From Pseudomonadales bacterium (GTDB taxonomy: Bacteria; Pseudomonadota; Gammaproteobacteria; Pseudomonadales; Azotimanducaceae), in the NCBI GenBank assembly GCA_041395945.1, contig JAWKZN010000001.1, positions 1,984,001 to 2,048,000 of the forward strand: a DNA stretch of 64,000 nt. Direction: 5' to 3'. Both the position numbers and the translations under genes were made by a program. The notes below the pieces were generated by a model. That model was not told the DNA's origin. It saw only the letters and a list, made by a program, of their open reading frames with translations, and ran no database searches. Position 1 is the first letter of the stretch. Every line of letters begins with the position of its first letter. Of this stretch, positions 62,173 to 64,000 are shown piece after piece.

Positions 62173-63407
62173 TTTCCTCGAATCCCCGCGTCCGCTTTCT
62201 CGGCTGGCGCATGGTCGCCGTTGCCTTCTTTGTCGACTTCGTCGCCGTCGGCTTCTTTTTTTACTCCTACGGCGTGTTTTTCAAGGCCATCGCAGAAGAG
62301 TTCGGTGGCTCACGCCTCGGTGTCTCACTCGGACTGACGATAACCGCCACCGTCGGCGCGCTCGCCGCTCCGCTGCTCGGCAATGCGCTGGATCGCTATC
62401 CGCTGAAACGCATCATCGCGCTGGGTGCGGGCTTCATGACCATGGGCTTCATCGCGCTGAGTTTCGTGCGTTCGCCGCTGGAATTCTATCTGGCGATCGG
62501 CCTGTTCATCGGCTTTGGCGCAAGCGCGATGGGCGGCCTGGCAACCGCAAAGCTGGTGGCGAACTGGTTCGTGCGCAAACGGGGTATGGCGCTGGGCATC
62601 GCCGCCACGGGAATCTCCGCGTCCGGAGTGGTCATGCCCTTCATCAGCGCCGCACTCATCGACAACTACGGGTGGCGCGAAGGATTCATGCTCTACGCCG
62701 CCTTCACCGGGCTCATCGTGCTGCCTCTGGTGCTGAAGCTGGTGATCTCCAGACCTGAGGATGTGGATCTGCTGCCTGACGGCCAGCTCACGGAAGTGAG
62801 CGGCAAGGATTTCGCACACATCGCCGCCGCCGAAAGTTCCACAAACCCGATCCTCAAAGAGCGGAACTTCTGGGTGCTGGTGACCGTGGTGGGACTGCTG
62901 TTCTGCTGCCAGAGCGCGACCCTCACCCACATGGTGCCGCGTATCACCGACTCGGGTACTTCGCTGCAGGCGGCCTCTATGGTGATGTCGGTGTGCGCCG
63001 GACTCGGCATCTTCGGCAAGCTGTCCTTCGGCTGGCTCTCCGACTACTGGCGCGCCCGTCACGCAGTCTGGTTCACCATCGCCTGCCAGATCAGCGGCCA
63101 GCTGCTGATGTTCCAGACCGACAAAATGTGGCTGTTCACCCTCGGCGCTGCGCTGTTCGGCTACGGCATGGGTGGGGTAGTCCCCCTCCAGGGTGCGCTG
63201 GTGGGCCAGATGTTCGGCCGCAACCGCTTCGGCAAGGCGATGGGTCGGCTGCGACCGGCGATGTTCCCGCTGCAGATCATCGGTGTGCCACTGGCCGGCT
63301 GGATATTCGATACCACCGGCAGCTACGATCCGGCCTTCATGATCTTTCTGGGGCTCTATGTGCTGGCTGCTTTCGCCGCGCTGGGGTTTCGGGAGCGGGC
63401 ACGATAG
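62169..63407 (+). CDS. MFS transporter, monocarboxylate/oxalate-type
   Basis: A 412-residue twelve-helix protein. RFLGWRMVAVAFFVDFVAVG and YSYGVFFKAIAEEFGGSR near the N-terminus and the GWLSDYWRARHAV loop are typical of monocarboxylate porter-like MFS carriers. GTG at 62169 overlaps the SDR stop (GTGA). Together with the SDR it may import a carboxylic acid. It is followed by palindromic element E. Confidence 0.88.
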   Translation: MISSNPRVRFLGWRMVAVAFFVDFVAVGFFFYSYGVFFKAIAEEFGGSRLGVSLGLTITATVGALAAPLLGNALDRYPLKRIIALGAGFMTMGFIALSFVRSPLEFYLAIGLFIGFGASAMGGLATAKLVANWFVRKRGMALGIAATGISASGVVMPFISAALIDNYGWREGFMLYAAFTGLIVLPLVLKLVISRPEDVDLLPDGQLTEVSGKDFAHIAAAESSTNPILKERNFWVLVTVVGLLFCCQSATLTHMVPRITDSGTSLQAASMVMSVCAGLGIFGKLSFGWLSDYWRARHAVWFTIACQISGQLLMFQTDKMWLFTLGAALFGYGMGGVVPLQGALVGQMFGRNRFGKAMGRLRPAMFPLQIIGVPLAGWIFDTTGSYDPAFMIFLGLYVLAAFAALGFRERAR

Positions 63408-63502
63408 CCCATCCGCGTCCACGCCAGGCAAATCTTTCCGAGTTTCTTGGCTGGATCTTGCGAGCAATCGAGCAGATCTCGCTGAGCTGTCTCGGATCCA
63501 TC

Positions 63503-63655
63503 TCGAAGCCGGGGTGGCGAGGGGGGTGTGGCGGACCGTGGAGCGAGGCCGAGTGAGGCGGATTGACTCGCGGCTTTGCGCGAGGCAACTCCGCCAATCG
63601 AGGGAAGCCCGGAGGGCCCGAGCGTAGGTCCGCCACACCCCCTCGCGGCCTCGAA
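63503..63655 (+). repeat. Palindromic intergenic element, copy E
   Basis: Arms 63517-63537 and 63627-63646 pair over 20 bp with one bulged G (GGGGGTGTGGCGGACC). Weaker similarity extends outward through TCGA(A/G)GCC. The 89-base interior holds GATTGAC (63561-63567), CTCGCG/CGCGAG and GGCGGA/TCCGCC pairs. It is nearly identical to copy A in the core and the GGAGGGCCCGAGCG block. It sits between convergent genes. Confidence 0.87.
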
Positions 63656-63684
63656 ATCCGTTCCGAAAACAGCCCCAGCGAGTA

Positions 63685-64000
63685 TCAGCGCTGCAGCAGC
63701 GTAAGGAACTCCGCCCGGGTCGAAGGATTCTCCTGAAAGGCGCCGAGCATCGCAGAGGACTTCATCTGGGAGTTCTGCTTTTCCACTCCGCGCATCATCA
63801 TGCACAGGTGCTGGGCTTCGATGATCACCCCCACATCCTGGGCTCCCGTCACCTTGCGCACCGCATCCGCGATCTGGAAAGTGAGCTGCTCCTGGATCTG
63901 CAGGCGCCGGGCGAACATGTCGACAATGCGCGCGACTTTGGAAAGGCCCAGCACCTTGCCGTCCGGTATGTAACCGACATGGGCGCGACCGATGAAGGGC
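63685..64000 (-). CDS. folE: GTP cyclohydrolase I, C-terminal part (truncated by window edge)
   Basis: About 105 C-terminal residues, continuous to the window edge: PFIGRAHVGYIPDGKVLGLSK, ARRLQIQEQLT, then AQHLCMMMRGV and MLGAFQENPSTRAEFLTLL. The enzyme converts GTP to dihydroneopterin triphosphate, the first step in folate and tetrahydrobiopterin synthesis. Zn-ligand Cys is seen in QHLCMMMRG. The start lies beyond base 64000. Confidence 0.95.
   Translation of the reverse strand, partial: PFIGRAHVGYIPDGKVLGLSKVARIVDMFARRLQIQEQLTFQIADAVRKVTGAQDVGVIIEAQHLCMMMRGVEKQNSQMKSSAMLGAFQENPSTRAEFLTLLQR

Noticed and set aside
63337..63636. Open frames across palindromic element E and its relatives in other copies (23530-23821, 50000-50276)
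   Set aside because: They read through hairpin sequence in either strand, give Arg/Pro/Ser-rich peptides, have no start signal and arise only because the repeats are GC-rich.
62325..63638. 437-residue open frame on the minus strand
   Set aside because: Antisense of the MFS gene and running through element E; composition is that of a high-GC shadow.
23601..63655. Palindromic elements as ordinary terminators
   Set aside because: No T-runs after the arms, copy D lies between divergent starts, and the conserved core is inside the loop region.
1..64000. CRISPR array, rRNA, tRNA or prophage
   Set aside because: No regularly spaced direct repeats, no rRNA-like stretch and no phage structural genes were seen. 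tRNAs were looked for only by eye.

Overview
The window is gene-dense, high-GC bacterial chromosome, most likely from a free-living aerobic gammaproteobacterium. This is inferred from the gene content: a PgaBCD exopolysaccharide operon, RdgC, PdxH, the long (532-residue) Pseudomonas-type isocitrate lyase, the PA2778/PA2779 protein pair, a TonB-dependent receptor, and many genes for acyl-CoA and 2-hydroxyacid metabolism. I see no rRNA, tRNA, CRISPR array, prophage or complete insertion sequence. The genus cannot be named from sequence alone.

Layout. 0-2.4 kb: end of pgaB, then pgaC and pgaD. 2.3-8.1 kb (minus): an operon-like run of a D-2-hydroxyacid dehydrogenase, a GFA protein, a DUF47 protein with a Pit phosphate transporter, a methyltransferase and an FMN 2-hydroxyacid dehydrogenase. 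Facing it at 8.3 kb is a benzoylformate-decarboxylase-like ThDP enzyme, so the block could oxidise both 2-hydroxyacid enantiomers and decarboxylate the 2-oxoacid. 10.1-18.3 kb (plus): a TonB receptor, then a TetR-MFP-RND efflux operon preceded by two overlapping palindromes. 18.3-22.3 kb (minus): EamA exporter, PRPP-synthetase-like protein, pdxH and a secreted protein of unknown function. 22.4-28.3 kb: di-heme peroxidase, MFS carrier, lipoprotein amidohydrolase, ceramidase-like protein. 28.5 kb: aceA. 30-38.5 kb (minus): MaoC hydratase, kinase-like phosphotransferase, CehA/McbA metallohydrolase, PA2778/PA2779 pair, YciH, SDR and two adjacent acyl-CoA dehydrogenases.

38.7-50 kb: GST, VOC protein, dienelactone-hydrolase-like enzyme, SMP-30 protein, two F420-type LLM oxidoreductases, a second amidohydrolase, a CHK-type kinase and a fused double CoA-transferase. 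This looks like catabolism of an unidentified CoA-linked compound. 50-58.9 kb: serine hydrolase, MaoC protein, NAD-isocitrate dehydrogenase, exported methyltransferase, SYLF protein, MBL hydrolase, a sodium:solute symporter with a small partner, and rdgC. 59-64 kb: MBL hydrolase, two MFS carriers, SDR and the end of folE.

The most unusual content is non-coding. Five intergenic elements of about 140-150 bp (near 23.6, 43.0, 43.3, 50.0 and 63.5 kb) share a conserved core hairpin containing GATTGAC. Four of them are closed by long outer arms that differ in sequence between copies yet pair perfectly or almost perfectly within each copy (20-30 bp). They occur in convergent, tandem and divergent intergenic regions and in both orientations, so they are not simply terminators. 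They look like a dispersed structured DNA or RNA element family. A separate MITE-like element with 22-bp terminal inverted repeats lies at 61.06-61.23 kb, with a related single end at 27.02 kb.
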